Assembly (NCBI GenBank): GCA_030372985.1
Contig: JAUCQB010000076.1
Span: 80,306 to 144,305 of the forward strand
Direction: 5' to 3'
DNA from: Phycisphaerae bacterium
GTDB lineage: Bacteria > Planctomycetota > Phycisphaerae > UBA1845 > PWPN01
DNA length: 64,000 nt
Position 1 is the stretch's first letter. Each line of letters begins with the position of its first letter. Shown piece by piece: positions 42,457 through 51,595 of the stretch. The notes beneath the pieces were generated by a model, which was given only the letters and a program-made list of their open reading frames with translations, was not told where the DNA came from and ran no database searches. Position numbers and translations under genes: made by a program.

Positions 42457-42590
42457 TCGGGCCGGTCGCTGTTGACCGCCGGCACAGGAGCGGTGATCCT
42501 GTCACCGCCGAGCAGAACCGGCCGCACGTTGGGATCGCAGGCTCATCACGGTGAATGGGCCTGCAGCAACCATAGATGGGAGGTAAGACC

Positions 42591-44321
42591 ATGGCAGGGC
42601 AACCCAAAGGACCGTTCTACGTGGTACTGGGCATCATCATCGTCGCGCTGGTGGCCTTCGCGGTCTACCGCAGCGACCTGTTTGCCCCCAAGGCGCAAAC
42701 ACCCGGCGAGAATGTGGTTCTGTTGCCGGGCGGCGAGCAGGTTGAAGACGCCAGCAACCCGACGGGCGTTACCACGGTCAAGGAGTATTCCTTCAAGCCC
42801 GTCGAGCGGCTGCCCGAGGTCAAAGGGACTTCGGCATACAAACCGATGACGGACAACACCGTGCGATTCGCCCTGAACGTCTGGGCAGGCTGGGCACCGA
42901 TTATCTATGCCAACAACGGCTTCAAGCCGGGCAAGATCTGGAAAACGCCCGACGGCAAGGACTACAAGGTCGAGTTGGTGCTGATCGACGATCCGGTCGC
43001 CATGCGCGACACCTATGCCAGCGGTGACATCCACATTGGCTGGGCCACGCTCGACATGGTGCCGTTGTTCATGCAGGGCTTCGTCGACGCTTCGGGCAAG
43101 CCGCGCGACAGCCGGGTGATGCCGCGCGTGTACCAGCAGGTGGACTGGTCCAACGGCGGCGACGGCATCGTGGTGCGCGACTACATCAAGACCGTGGCCG
43201 ATCTCCGGGGCAAGAAGCTGGTACTCGCCCAGAACTCGCCGTCTCAGTATTTCGCCCTGAACATGCTGGTCTCCGGCGGCCTCCAACCCTCCGAGGTCAA
43301 CATGATCTACACACCGGACGCCTTCCAGGCCGCCGCCGCGTTCAACGCCCAGAAGGATATCGCCGGCGCCGTCTCGTGGGCCCCGGACATCTACAACCTC
43401 GAAAAGGTCAAGGGCAACCGGATGCTGGTCACCACGGCGACCGCCAACAAGCTCATCGCGGACGTGTGGTTCGCACGGGCCGACTTCGCCAAGGACAACC
43501 CGGGAATCATGGAAAGCCTGGTCCGGGGAATCTTCGATGCGATGACGGACCTCAAGGATGAGGCGAACCGCACGAAGGTCGCGGAGCTGATGGCCGCAGG
43601 GTACAACATCCCGGCCAGCGACACCCTGGGCATGCTCGGCGACGCCCACAGCACCAACTGGGCGGAGAACTACCAGTTCTTCCTGAATCAGAACAACCCC
43701 GCCAACTTCGAGCGCGTCTGGCGGCAGGCCTACAGCCTCTACCGGCGAATCGGGGCCATCACCCACCAGCCGGTCCCCTTCGATCAGGTCATGGACTTCT
43801 CGATCATCGATAAACTCGGCAAGGAACCCAAGTACGCCTCGCAGAAAGACGAGTACAAGGTGCAGTTCACACCGGCCAGCGCCGGGGAGATCAAGGCCGA
43901 GGACGAGATCCTGACCAACACGGTGTTCATCCACTTCTACCCGAACAGTTGGGACCTGCACAAGAAGGTCACGAAGAAGGTCGAGGGCAAGGACGTCGAG
44001 CAGCTCTACGATCCTAATGTTGATTTCGTGCTCGAGGACATCGCCAAGCTGGCCGGCCAGTTCGGCGCTGCCCGAATCATCATCCAGGGACACACCGACG
44101 CCTCCATGCGCGGCCAGGTCACGCCCAGCCTGGTGAAGGAACTGTCGCTGAACCGGGCCAACGCGGTCAAGGAGGCACTGGCGAACAAGTATAAGCTCGA
44201 CCCGAACCAGTTCGCGGTCGAGGGCGTGGGCTGGGACAAGCCGGCGGACCCGAACGATCCGGACAACCACGCCAAGAACCGCCGCGTCGAGGTCAAGATC
44301 TTCCCGGCGGAGAAGCAGTAG
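42591..44321 (+). CDS. membrane-anchored ABC solute-binding protein fused to an OmpA domain
   Basis: 576 residues from ATG 42591 (GGGAGGT 7 nt upstream). A single N-terminal membrane anchor (FYVVLGIIIVALVAFAVY) is followed by a TauA/SsuA/NMT1-type binding domain (about 85-420: NVWAGWAPIIYANNGFKPG, DGIVVRDYIKTVADLRGKKL, SWAPDIYNLEKVKG). A C-terminal OmpA/MotB domain (about 440-575) carries VFIHFYPNSWDL, IIIQGHTDASMRG, LSLNRANAVKEALANKY and HAKNRRVEVKI, which bind peptidoglycan. The fusion would tether the binding protein between inner membrane and cell wall. The permease and ATPase genes follow directly. The ligand is unknown; sulfonate/nitrate-type or phosphate-like ligands are the usual annotation for this fold. 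Confidence 0.88.
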   Translation: MAGQPKGPFYVVLGIIIVALVAFAVYRSDLFAPKAQTPGENVVLLPGGEQVEDASNPTGVTTVKEYSFKPVERLPEVKGTSAYKPMTDNTVRFALNVWAGWAPIIYANNGFKPGKIWKTPDGKDYKVELVLIDDPVAMRDTYASGDIHIGWATLDMVPLFMQGFVDASGKPRDSRVMPRVYQQVDWSNGGDGIVVRDYIKTVADLRGKKLVLAQNSPSQYFALNMLVSGGLQPSEVNMIYTPDAFQAAAAFNAQKDIAGAVSWAPDIYNLEKVKGNRMLVTTATANKLIADVWFARADFAKDNPGIMESLVRGIFDAMTDLKDEANRTKVAELMAAGYNIPASDTLGMLGDAHSTNWAENYQFFLNQNNPANFERVWRQAYSLYRRIGAITHQPVPFDQVMDFSIIDKLGKEPKYASQKDEYKVQFTPASAGEIKAEDEILTNTVFIHFYPNSWDLHKKVTKKVEGKDVEQLYDPNVDFVLEDIAKLAGQFGAARIIIQGHTDASMRGQVTPSLVKELSLNRANAVKEALANKYKLDPNQFAVEGVGWDKPADPNDPDNHAKNRRVEVKIFPAEKQ

Positions 44322-44456
44322 GCGGCGACCTCTGTCTTTGCGGATGCGGGGACTACCCGCAAGCCGGGGATTGTGCGATGATCATGGTGTCCCCCGCCCC
44401 GATGACAAGGTGGTGAGGGACACCCGTTTTTGAGTGTTGAGAACGGACGAACAGCC

Positions 44457-45494
44457 ATGGCGGATCAACCCAAGCCGTCTTTGCCGGCGAGTGGCAATCA
44501 GCCGCCGCCCGCGGCCGCACCCGCGGCATCGAGCGAAGCCCGAGCGTGCCCCATGCGAACGCTCCTGACCATTCGCAGCGAGATTCCCTTCTGGCAGAGG
44601 ATGTTCTTCGGCATCGCCTGCGTGGCCCTCTGCCTGGGGCTGTGGTGGTTTGTCACCCGCGGCGAGGCGGAGCAGCGGATCCTGGGCCCGACGGTCCTGC
44701 CCAGCCCGCGCGAAACCTTCGCCACGTTCCCGGACCTCTGGTTTGACCGGGAGCTGACCCGTAACGTCTGGGCCAGCCTGCGGCGCGTCGCCCTGGGCTT
44801 CGGCCTGGCCACCCTGATCGGCGTGCCGTTCGGCGTTCTGGGAGGATGTTTCTCGTGGTTCAACGCTTTCCTGGCACCCCTGTCAATCTTCGGCCGCAAC
44901 ATTCCCGTGGCCGCTCTGATCCCGCTGACTTTCTCGCTGTTCGGGATCGGTGAACAGCAGAAAATCATGTTCATCTTCATCGCCTGCGTGGCCTTCATTC
45001 TTTCCGATTCATCCCGCGCCGTCATGGACGTGGATCGTCGCTACATGGATACGGCCTACACCCTGGGTGCCGGTCGGCGACAGGTCATTCTGAAAGTGCT
45101 GGTACCACTGGCCATGCCCAGCATCTTCAACTCGCTGCGGCTTCTGTTCGGCCTGGCTTTCGGCTACATCATGCTGGCTGAGCTGGTCAAGTTCGGCGGC
45201 GAATCCGGCGGGCTCGGCGACATCATCCTCATGTCGCAGCGACGAGGCCCCCGCGAGCACATCCTGCTGGTGCTCATGATCATCCCGCTGGTGGCGATGG
45301 CCATCGACCGAATGCTCTTCTGGGTTCAATGCGAGTTGTTCCCCCACCGTTACGGCGGCTATGGGATTCTCAATCGCGGCCTGCGAAAGGCGTTGCATAC
45401 GTGGGAGGATTTCCGGAACATGTTCCGCAGATCGGCAGCCCAGGCTGTCGCTGTCAGCCGCGAACCGGCCCCGACTCCGGACAAAAAGGCATGA
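44457..45494 (+). CDS. ABC transporter permease (TauC/SsuC-like)
   Basis: 345 residues from ATG 44457. A proline/alanine-rich cytoplasmic N-terminus of about 45 residues precedes six membrane segments (FFGIACVALCLGLWWFV onwards). The EAA-loop, the contact with the ATPase, is visible as RRYMDTAYTLGAGRRQVILKVLVPLAMPSI. It should form a homodimeric channel with the ATPase encoded next, whose start overlaps this stop as ATGA. A long charged C-terminal tail (RKALHTWEDFRNMFRRS) is unusual for the family. Confidence 0.9.
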   Translation: MADQPKPSLPASGNQPPPAAAPAASSEARACPMRTLLTIRSEIPFWQRMFFGIACVALCLGLWWFVTRGEAEQRILGPTVLPSPRETFATFPDLWFDRELTRNVWASLRRVALGFGLATLIGVPFGVLGGCFSWFNAFLAPLSIFGRNIPVAALIPLTFSLFGIGEQQKIMFIFIACVAFILSDSSRAVMDVDRRYMDTAYTLGAGRRQVILKVLVPLAMPSIFNSLRLLFGLAFGYIMLAELVKFGGESGGLGDIILMSQRRGPREHILLVLMIIPLVAMAIDRMLFWVQCELFPHRYGGYGILNRGLRKALHTWEDFRNMFRRSAAQAVAVSREPAPTPDKKA

Positions 45495-46399
45495 CCAAGA
45501 CTGACACCACTACCGCCGCCGGTCCCAGCCAACCCGCCCAGCCGGTGGGCATCAGCCGGGTGCTGCCCGAGATCCGCAAACCCGAGCAGCTTGCCCGCCC
45601 GCCCGTCGTACAGTTCACCGCGGTGACCAAGACCTACAATCCGGGACAGGCCAACAGCTACACGGCCATCCGCGACGTCAATTTCGTGATCGAGGACCTG
45701 CCCAACAAGGGCGAGTTCGTCTGCGTTCTGGGTCCCAGCGGCTGCGGCAAGAGCACCATCCTCCGGCTGGTCGCCGGCCTGGAACCGCAGCATCCGCCCA
45801 CCGAAGGCCGGGTGCTGGTTCTGGGGCAGCCGGTCACCGGCCCGGGGGCCGACCGCGGCATGGTCTTCCAGGACTACACGAGCTTCGATCACCGCACCGT
45901 GCTCGAGAACGTCACCTTCGGTCTGGAATGTCAGCACATACCGCGAAAGCTGCGAGATGAACTGGGCAGGTACTGGATCGAGCGGGTCGGTTTGAAAGTG
46001 AAGACCGATGTCGACAAGTACCCCCACGAGCTGTCCGGCGGAATGCGCCAGCGCGTGGCCATCGCCCGGACGCTCATTCTCAAGCCCCGGATCATCCTGA
46101 TGGATGAGCCGTTCGGCGCCCTCGATCCACAGACGCGCATGAACATGCAGGACCTGCTGGTGGCCTTGTGGAAGGAAGTCCAGGCCACCGTGCTGTTCGT
46201 CACGCATTCGATCGAGGAGGCGGTGTTTCTCGGCGACCGCGTCTACATCATGAGCAATTCGCCTGGCACCATTCTGCGGGAGCTGGTGGTCCAGCCCGCC
46301 GACCGCCCCTCCAAGCAGATGCAGCGAGAGCCGAAGTTTCAGGAAACGGTCGCCTATATACGTGACCTGATCAGCGAACTGGAGGAAGGGCGAGACTAG
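45491..46399 (+). CDS. ABC transporter ATP-binding protein (TauB/SsuB-like)
   Basis: 302 residues from ATG 45491, overlapping the permease stop. About 45 N-terminal residues are disordered in character. The ATPase core has Walker A LGPSGCGKSTIL, Q-loop MVFQDYTSFDH, signature ELSGGMRQRVAIAR, Walker B IILMDEPFGALD and the H-loop VTHSIEEAVFLGDR. It is the energising subunit of the transporter formed with the permease and OmpA-fused binding protein. Whether the system imports or acts as an envelope-linked machine is not evident. Confidence 0.93.
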   Translation: MTKTDTTTAAGPSQPAQPVGISRVLPEIRKPEQLARPPVVQFTAVTKTYNPGQANSYTAIRDVNFVIEDLPNKGEFVCVLGPSGCGKSTILRLVAGLEPQHPPTEGRVLVLGQPVTGPGADRGMVFQDYTSFDHRTVLENVTFGLECQHIPRKLRDELGRYWIERVGLKVKTDVDKYPHELSGGMRQRVAIARTLILKPRIILMDEPFGALDPQTRMNMQDLLVALWKEVQATVLFVTHSIEEAVFLGDRVYIMSNSPGTILRELVVQPADRPSKQMQREPKFQETVAYIRDLISELEEGRD

Positions 46400-46410
46400 A
46401 GGTTGGTCCA

Positions 46411-47280
46411 GTGCATTTCGTCAAGTACCTCAAGACGGCGTTCCTCAATCGCTGGAACCTGCTGCTGCTGGCAGGGGCAACGAGCTTTGCGCTGCTGAGC
46501 GGCCAGGCCGACGTCTGGGTGCCGCTGGTGCTGGCGATCGAAGTCGGCTACCTGGGCATGCTCGGAACGCATCCCAAGTTCCAGGCCTACGTGGACGCCC
46601 AGCAGAGCGCCGCCGTCCGCCAGCAAGGCACGGCCGGTGTCGAGCGGATGATGAAGTCGATCATGATGGCACTTCCTCCGAAGTCCGTGGAGCGATACGA
46701 GGCCCTCCGCGCCCGCTGCCTGGAGCTGCGGCAGATTGCCCTGGCCATCAAGTACCCCGGTCATGCCGGCTCTGCGTCGATCCTGGAGCAATCGCAACTC
46801 GCCGGCCTGGACCGTCTGCTGTGGATCTACCTCCGGCTGCTCTTCACCCAGTATTCCCTTGAGCGGTTCTTCCAGAAAACCAGCGAGGCTCAGATCCAGC
46901 AGGACATCGACAACCTCCAGGTTCGGTTGGAGAAGGTATCCAAGCTAAGGGACGAGGCTCAACGTCAGAAGTTCACGCGGACCATCGAGGACAACCTCGA
47001 GACCTGCCGGAACCGCCTGAACAACCATCAGAAGGCCCGCTCCAACTACGAACTGATCCAACTGGAGATCGACCGACTCGAAAACAAAATTCGCTCGTTG
47101 AGCGAACTGGCCGTGAATCGACAGGAACCTGACTTTATCTCGGGCCAGGTCGACCAGGTCGCCGCCAGCATGCTCGAAACCGAACGAACGATGAACGATC
47201 TGCAATTCGCAACCGGGCTGATCACCGTCGACGAAACCGCGCCTCAACTCCTGCCGCGCGAGGAGATCAGTCAACAATGA
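46411..47280 (+). CDS. membrane-anchored coiled-coil protein, last gene of Psp-linked operon
   Basis: 289 residues from GTG 46411, 11 nt after the ATPase stop. Two adjacent hydrophobic segments (NLLLLAGATSFALLSG, WVPLVLAIEVGYLGML) near the N-terminus are followed by about 220 residues that are largely coiled coil (QIQQDIDNLQVRLEKVSKLRD, IQLEIDRLENKIRSLSEL). I do not recognise a family. The layout, a membrane hairpin with a long cytoplasmic or periplasmic coiled coil, would suit a scaffold that tethers PspA or the ATPase to the transporter. That role is inferred from gene order only. Confidence 0.75.
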   Translation: MHFVKYLKTAFLNRWNLLLLAGATSFALLSGQADVWVPLVLAIEVGYLGMLGTHPKFQAYVDAQQSAAVRQQGTAGVERMMKSIMMALPPKSVERYEALRARCLELRQIALAIKYPGHAGSASILEQSQLAGLDRLLWIYLRLLFTQYSLERFFQKTSEAQIQQDIDNLQVRLEKVSKLRDEAQRQKFTRTIEDNLETCRNRLNNHQKARSNYELIQLEIDRLENKIRSLSELAVNRQEPDFISGQVDQVAASMLETERTMNDLQFATGLITVDETAPQLLPREEISQQ

Positions 47281-47325
47281 TTCGACCGGCGTTGCAGGGC
47301 GCGATCTCGGAGATAAGCTGCTCGC

Positions 47326-48303
47326 ATGGCCGTCGGCTGGGTCTATGACCGGTTCTTCCATCGCCATCAAACGGGTGAGACGCATCCGGAGCGGGCGGTT
47401 CGCCTGGAGGTCATCGTTTCTGACCTGACGGCGGCCGGACTTCTGGGCCGGATGCGGCACCTGCCGTTCCAGCCGGCACCGACTGACATCGTGAGTTGGA
47501 TCCACGAGCCCGCTTACGTCGAGTTGGTGAGACTGGCCTGCGAACAGGGGTTCAGCTTCATCGGTTCGTCGGAGACCAGAATCTGCCCGGAAAGCTACGA
47601 CGCCGCCCTGCTGGCCGTCGGAGGGGTGCTGGCCGCCTGCGACGCTGCCATGTCCGGCGAAGTTCCACGGTCATTCTGCGCGGTTCGACCGCCCGGCCAC
47701 CATGCCGAACGCGATCTGGCCATGGGGTACTGCCTGTTCAACAACGTGGCCATCGCGGCCGAGTACCTGGTTCGCCGCCATAACCTGAAACGGGTCGCGA
47801 TCGTCGACTGGGACGTCCACCACGGCAACGGCACCCAGCATGCCTTCGAGGAGCGCCGCGACGTGTTCTACGTGAGTGTCCACCAGATGCCGGAATCACT
47901 GTTCCCCGGCACAGGTTACGAGCGCGAGACCGGTCGCGGCCCCGGCGAAGGCTTCACCCTGAACATCCCGATGAAGCCCGGCAGCGGCGACCGCGAATTT
48001 CACGAGGTCTTCGACACGCAGATCTTTCCGAGACTCGACGAATACGAGCCCGAATTCGTGCTGGTCAGCGCGGGCTTCGACGCGACACGCGGTGAGCGCG
48101 TTGCCTCGCTCGATCTGGAGTCGTCGTCATACGGATGGATCACCCAGGCGGTTGTGGAGATCGCCAAGCGGCACGCCCGCGGTCGGCTGGTCAGCGTGCT
48201 TGAAGGCGGGTACGATCTGACGCGACTGGGGCAATGCGTGATCGAGCACATCACTGCCATGATGGATGAGGGGGCCGATGCCGATGCGGAATTCAAGAGC
48301 TGA
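47326..48303 (+). CDS. histone deacetylase-superfamily (AcuC-like) protein
   Basis: 325 residues. Characteristic blocks are THPERAVRLEVI near residue 22, AVRPPGHHAERDLAMGYCLFNN with the catalytic His pair, IVDWDVHHGNGTQHAF with zinc ligands Asp and His, and VSAGFDATRGE with the last Asp ligand. The tyrosine-containing LEGGYDLTRLG closes the site. It should deacetylate lysine residues, polyamines or small amides. The ribosome site (GGAG, 13 nt upstream) is distant. The 3' end overlaps the start of the GH9 gene by 20 nt. Confidence 0.92.
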   Translation: MAVGWVYDRFFHRHQTGETHPERAVRLEVIVSDLTAAGLLGRMRHLPFQPAPTDIVSWIHEPAYVELVRLACEQGFSFIGSSETRICPESYDAALLAVGGVLAACDAAMSGEVPRSFCAVRPPGHHAERDLAMGYCLFNNVAIAAEYLVRRHNLKRVAIVDWDVHHGNGTQHAFEERRDVFYVSVHQMPESLFPGTGYERETGRGPGEGFTLNIPMKPGSGDREFHEVFDTQIFPRLDEYEPEFVLVSAGFDATRGERVASLDLESSSYGWITQAVVEIAKRHARGRLVSVLEGGYDLTRLGQCVIEHITAMMDEGADADAEFKS

Positions 48304-49960
48304 CACGCTTCTGTTTGCAGCAGTCCTGTTGTTGGACTGCGGCGTCCTGGCTGCCGGGAACGGTCCGGCGACCTCGCGGCCGGCCGAGTCGCGGGCAACC
48401 GAAGCTGAGACGGGCATCTGGATCCGGGTCAACCAAATCGGCTTTCTGCCCGACGACCCGAAGATCGCCATCCTCTCGTGCGATGAGCCGCAGACGGGCA
48501 CCTTTTCGGTCGGCGATTTCACGGCCTCGATCGGCGAGGATCAGGGCGCATGGGGGCCGTTCAGGCACAACTACCGCCTGGATTTCACGAAGGTGACCAG
48601 AAGCGGCCGCTATCGAGTGCGATTCGGGGCGGTCGAGTCGCTGCCCTTCACCGTCGGACGGGACGCCTATGCGGATGTGCCCGAGAAGCTGCTCGGTTTC
48701 ATGCGGCTTCAGCGCTGCGGCGACAACCCGGTCACCGGGAAGAAATGCCATCAGCAGGATGCCATCGACACCATTGACGGCCGCAAGGTCGACCTGGTCG
48801 GCGGCTGGCACGACGCGGCCGACCGGCTGAAGCACATGATCACGACGACCTATTGTGTTGCGGCCCTGTTCCTGGCCGGCGCGGAAGAGGAGGCGCGTCA
48901 TGGAGCGGCCCTGGTCGGCAAGCTTCAGCCCGACTCCGACACGATCTACGTTCAGATCGGCGATGACCGCGACCACATGCCGCCGGCCACATTGTGGCAC
49001 GATGATCAATCCGACTATGGGTGGGGCAAGGGTGGTCCGCGAGCCGCCTGGCGAGCTACGGGCAAGCCCGAAGGACCCAAGTACAAGAACAACTCGTCCG
49101 GAATGGCCAGCTTGGCCGGACGGGCTTCGGCGGCGATGACGCTGGCCGGTAACCTCAAGACAGCCCTGTCCATGTACGACCTGGCCCGCCGACGGCCGGG
49201 CAACGCGATGTCCGTGCCGGTGCGGGCCCCCCACTACTACGGCGAAAGCACCTATTACGACGACCTGGAGTGGGCCGCTACCGAACTGTACATCGCCACG
49301 AAAGACCCACAGTACCTGAAGCAGGCCATCGAGCATGCCCGGCAAGCCGGGCCAAACCCGTGGATGGGCAAGTCTCGCCACGGCCATTATGAGTTCTTCC
49401 CCTACGTCAACCTCGCCCACTGGCGGCTCTATCCGCACGTGGATGAAGAGGCGAAGAAGATGCTCGCCGATCATTATCGAGTCGGCCTGGAAGCGGTGCG
49501 CCAGATCGCCGAGCGCAACCCTTATCGCCTGGGTACTCCGCTGGTCTGGTGCTCGACCAATGATGTGATTGCCCTGGCCACGCAGGCCGTGCTTTATGAG
49601 AAGATGACCGGTGACCCCACGTATCGCACGCTGGCGGCCGAGGCCCGCGACTGGATCTTCGGCCGCAACCCGTGGGGGGTCTCGATGGTGATCGGCGTTC
49701 CTGAAAGCGGCAATCCGGCGCGTCGACCGCACCACCGGTTCCACAGCATGGCCGGCATTCTCCCCGTCGGCGGGTTGGTCGACGGGCCGGTGTACAAGGA
49801 CATCAACGACAGTCTGAAGTTCGAGCCCTTCGGGGATGACCTCTACGCTCGCTTCCAGTCCGAAATCGGCGTCTACCACGACTGCTACGAGGATTTCAGC
49901 ACCAACGAGCCGATCATCGACGGCACCGTCTCGCTGCTTTTGCTTTTGAAGGTGTGGTAG
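48284..49960 (+). CDS. secreted GH9-family glucanase
   Basis: 558 residues from ATG 48284, chosen for GAGGGGG 9 nt upstream; ATG 48278 is close. A signal peptide (TLLFAAVLLLDCGVLAA) precedes an N-terminal immunoglobulin-like domain that starts IWIRVNQIGFLPDDPKIAIL, exactly as in GH9 cellulases with CelD_N modules. The (alpha/alpha)6 catalytic domain shows GGWHDAADRLKH (aspartate pair of the nucleophilic-water base site) and a C-terminal DFSTNEPIIDGTVSLLLLL, where Glu is the proton donor. It probably hydrolyses beta-1,4-glucans or related oligosaccharides. It is one base from the next gene, suggesting co-transcription with a SprT-like protein of unrelated function. Confidence 0.88.
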   Translation: MRNSRADTLLFAAVLLLDCGVLAAGNGPATSRPAESRATEAETGIWIRVNQIGFLPDDPKIAILSCDEPQTGTFSVGDFTASIGEDQGAWGPFRHNYRLDFTKVTRSGRYRVRFGAVESLPFTVGRDAYADVPEKLLGFMRLQRCGDNPVTGKKCHQQDAIDTIDGRKVDLVGGWHDAADRLKHMITTTYCVAALFLAGAEEEARHGAALVGKLQPDSDTIYVQIGDDRDHMPPATLWHDDQSDYGWGKGGPRAAWRATGKPEGPKYKNNSSGMASLAGRASAAMTLAGNLKTALSMYDLARRRPGNAMSVPVRAPHYYGESTYYDDLEWAATELYIATKDPQYLKQAIEHARQAGPNPWMGKSRHGHYEFFPYVNLAHWRLYPHVDEEAKKMLADHYRVGLEAVRQIAERNPYRLGTPLVWCSTNDVIALATQAVLYEKMTGDPTYRTLAAEARDWIFGRNPWGVSMVIGVPESGNPARRPHHRFHSMAGILPVGGLVDGPVYKDINDSLKFEPFGDDLYARFQSEIGVYHDCYEDFSTNEPIIDGTVSLLLLLKVW

Positions 49961-49961
49961 C

Positions 49962-51152
49962 ATGCGACAATTGCGAATCACCGGCCTGGTGCGCGAGGCG
50001 AACTACGTCCGCCAGATATGTTCGTCGCCGATGACTGTCGCCCAACGCAATAGCCTCAAGAGCCGGGTGCAGCGTACCCTGTCGGAGATCAGCGGAATCT
50101 GCAGCCGGCACGGCGTTCGGCCCAGCCAGTTGCCCGCACCCAGCAGGCGGGCCTATGAGTTCCTGCTGACGCTCGACGTTGACAACCTGCCGACGACAAC
50201 TGCACCCCAAGAGCATCAGTTGCAGAAGCACCTGCCCGGCTCGGTCCGCCTCATTGGTCTGCGTGCGTTTCTCGACAGCCTGCTCGACGACCTGGCTCGC
50301 CAGCTACACATGGGCAAGCTCGATGCAGCGGCGATGCTGCGGGTAGTGCAGCAGACCAATCAGCGTCTGGACCATCACATGAGCTGTAACGAGTTCAAGC
50401 CCGGGCATCTGAGAACCGAGTCTCGCGACCTGGTCGCCTGGTTCCGCTATTTCGCCCAGCCACAGCATATGGGTTTCTACATGCAGGCGGTGCGACGCGC
50501 GCAAGCCGTCTTTGGCGCGATGCCGGAGGCGAACAGCCGCTGGAAGGCCCCGTTGTTGATCCACTTCAGACCGTCGAGCCACTTGTACCGCTGGCGGCCC
50601 GACCCGCGCGGCACGCGGATGATCTTGTCAACACCGATGATTTGCTTCAACGAGGCAACGTTCAACCACCTGGGGCGGATGATGCTCGGTGACCGGGGGT
50701 GCCTCCCGGCCATCAACGCGGCGATGCTGTCACAGTCGTACCAGTCGGTGCGCACGGCCATGGACGAAGCCGCCGGGCGGGTCGAGCGAACGCACGGAAT
50801 GGCCTACGACCTGGCAGAGGTCTTCGAGGAGGTCAATCGCCGCTACTTCAACGGGGGTATGGCCCGTCCGACGCTGAGCTGGACCCGGCGGCTCACCGGC
50901 CGGCGGTTCGGGCATTACAACTTCGCCCACGATGTGGTGTGCATCAGCAGCACGCTCGACCGGCCGGACGTTCCGCGGTTCGTCATCGAACACGTCATGC
51001 ACCACGAACTGCTGCACAAGAAGCACGGCAGCAGGTGGAACGGCTCTCAGCGCCGCTGCCACACACGCGAGTTCCGCGCCGAGGAACGAACCTTCGAGCG
51101 ATTCGAGGAGGCCGACAAGTTCCTGAATGCCCTGAGCCGCAGGATGCACTGA
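49962..51152 (+). CDS. SprT-like zinc metalloprotease-domain protein
   Basis: 396 residues. The first 270 are helical, with no recognised domain. The C-terminal 130 carry the zinc site H-E-L-L-H in VMHHELLHKKHGSRWNG preceded by DLAEVFEEVNRRYFNGGM, which matches the SprT/WLM-like metalloprotease core; a later His in RRCHTREFRAEER may be the third ligand. There is no signal peptide. Eukaryotic relatives degrade DNA-protein crosslinks; the bacterial role is unclear. The AAGGTG upstream of ATG 49962 lies within the end of the GH9 gene. Confidence 0.78.
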   Translation: MRQLRITGLVREANYVRQICSSPMTVAQRNSLKSRVQRTLSEISGICSRHGVRPSQLPAPSRRAYEFLLTLDVDNLPTTTAPQEHQLQKHLPGSVRLIGLRAFLDSLLDDLARQLHMGKLDAAAMLRVVQQTNQRLDHHMSCNEFKPGHLRTESRDLVAWFRYFAQPQHMGFYMQAVRRAQAVFGAMPEANSRWKAPLLIHFRPSSHLYRWRPDPRGTRMILSTPMICFNEATFNHLGRMMLGDRGCLPAINAAMLSQSYQSVRTAMDEAAGRVERTHGMAYDLAEVFEEVNRRYFNGGMARPTLSWTRRLTGRRFGHYNFAHDVVCISSTLDRPDVPRFVIEHVMHHELLHKKHGSRWNGSQRRCHTREFRAEERTFERFEEADKFLNALSRRMH

Positions 51153-51199
51153 GCAAGAAGCGGCAGTGTGCCCATGAACGGATTGTATTCCATTTTTGG

Positions 51200-51222
51200 T
51201 TAATACCTTGACAAGGTATTAA
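51200..51222. promoter_or_regulatory. perfect 23-bp AT-rich palindrome between convergent genes
   Basis: Arms TTAATACCTTG and CAAGGTATTAA around a single A. It is much more AT-rich than its surroundings. It may be an operator for a dimeric regulator or a terminator stem shared by the convergent genes; no T-tract follows. Confidence 0.55.
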
Positions 51223-51236
51223 CGAGAAATAGAGAT

Positions 51237-51545
51237 CTACTCGAGCAGTTTCAGCTTATCGCCCATTTTTCCCGCGGCGTGCTTGTCGCCGGCGCGGGTG
51301 GCGGCTTGGACGCCGCTTGCCAGAACGGCCTTGGCCTCGTCCTTGCGGCCGAGGTCGATCAGCGTGTTGCTCAACTGGGTGTAGGCGGGGACATAATCAG
51401 GGTCCAACTCGATGACTCGCCGGAAGCCCGCGACCGCCTGCTCCTGCTGACCGGCCTTGCCCCGTTCCATGGCCAGGGCGAAATTCAGGAACACGTCGTC
51501 CGGACTGGACGCCAGCATTTTCTCGATCTGTTCGATTCGCGGCAC
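51237..51545 (-). CDS. small TPR-repeat protein
   Basis: 102 residues from GTG 51545, with GAGGG 10 nt upstream; longer frames run into the intergenic repeat and are rejected. Two to three tetratricopeptide repeats are visible (SSPDDVFLNFALAMERGKAGQQEQAVAGFRRVIELDPDYV, then PAYTQLSNTLIDLGRKDEAKAVL), ending in a short charged tail. There is no signal peptide or membrane segment. It is probably a cytoplasmic protein-interaction module; such mini-TPR proteins are common in planctomycetes, with no assigned function. Confidence 0.75.
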   Translation of the reverse strand: MPRIEQIEKMLASSPDDVFLNFALAMERGKAGQQEQAVAGFRRVIELDPDYVPAYTQLSNTLIDLGRKDEAKAVLASGVQAATRAGDKHAAGKMGDKLKLLE

Positions 51546-51595
51546 GCGAGCGATACCCTCAGTCAACCCGGACAATGTGTGAAAACCGCCCCGAG

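Noticed and set aside
42546..44270. Minus-strand frame of 574 codons
   Set aside because: Antisense of the binding-protein/OmpA fusion; no start signal or domain.
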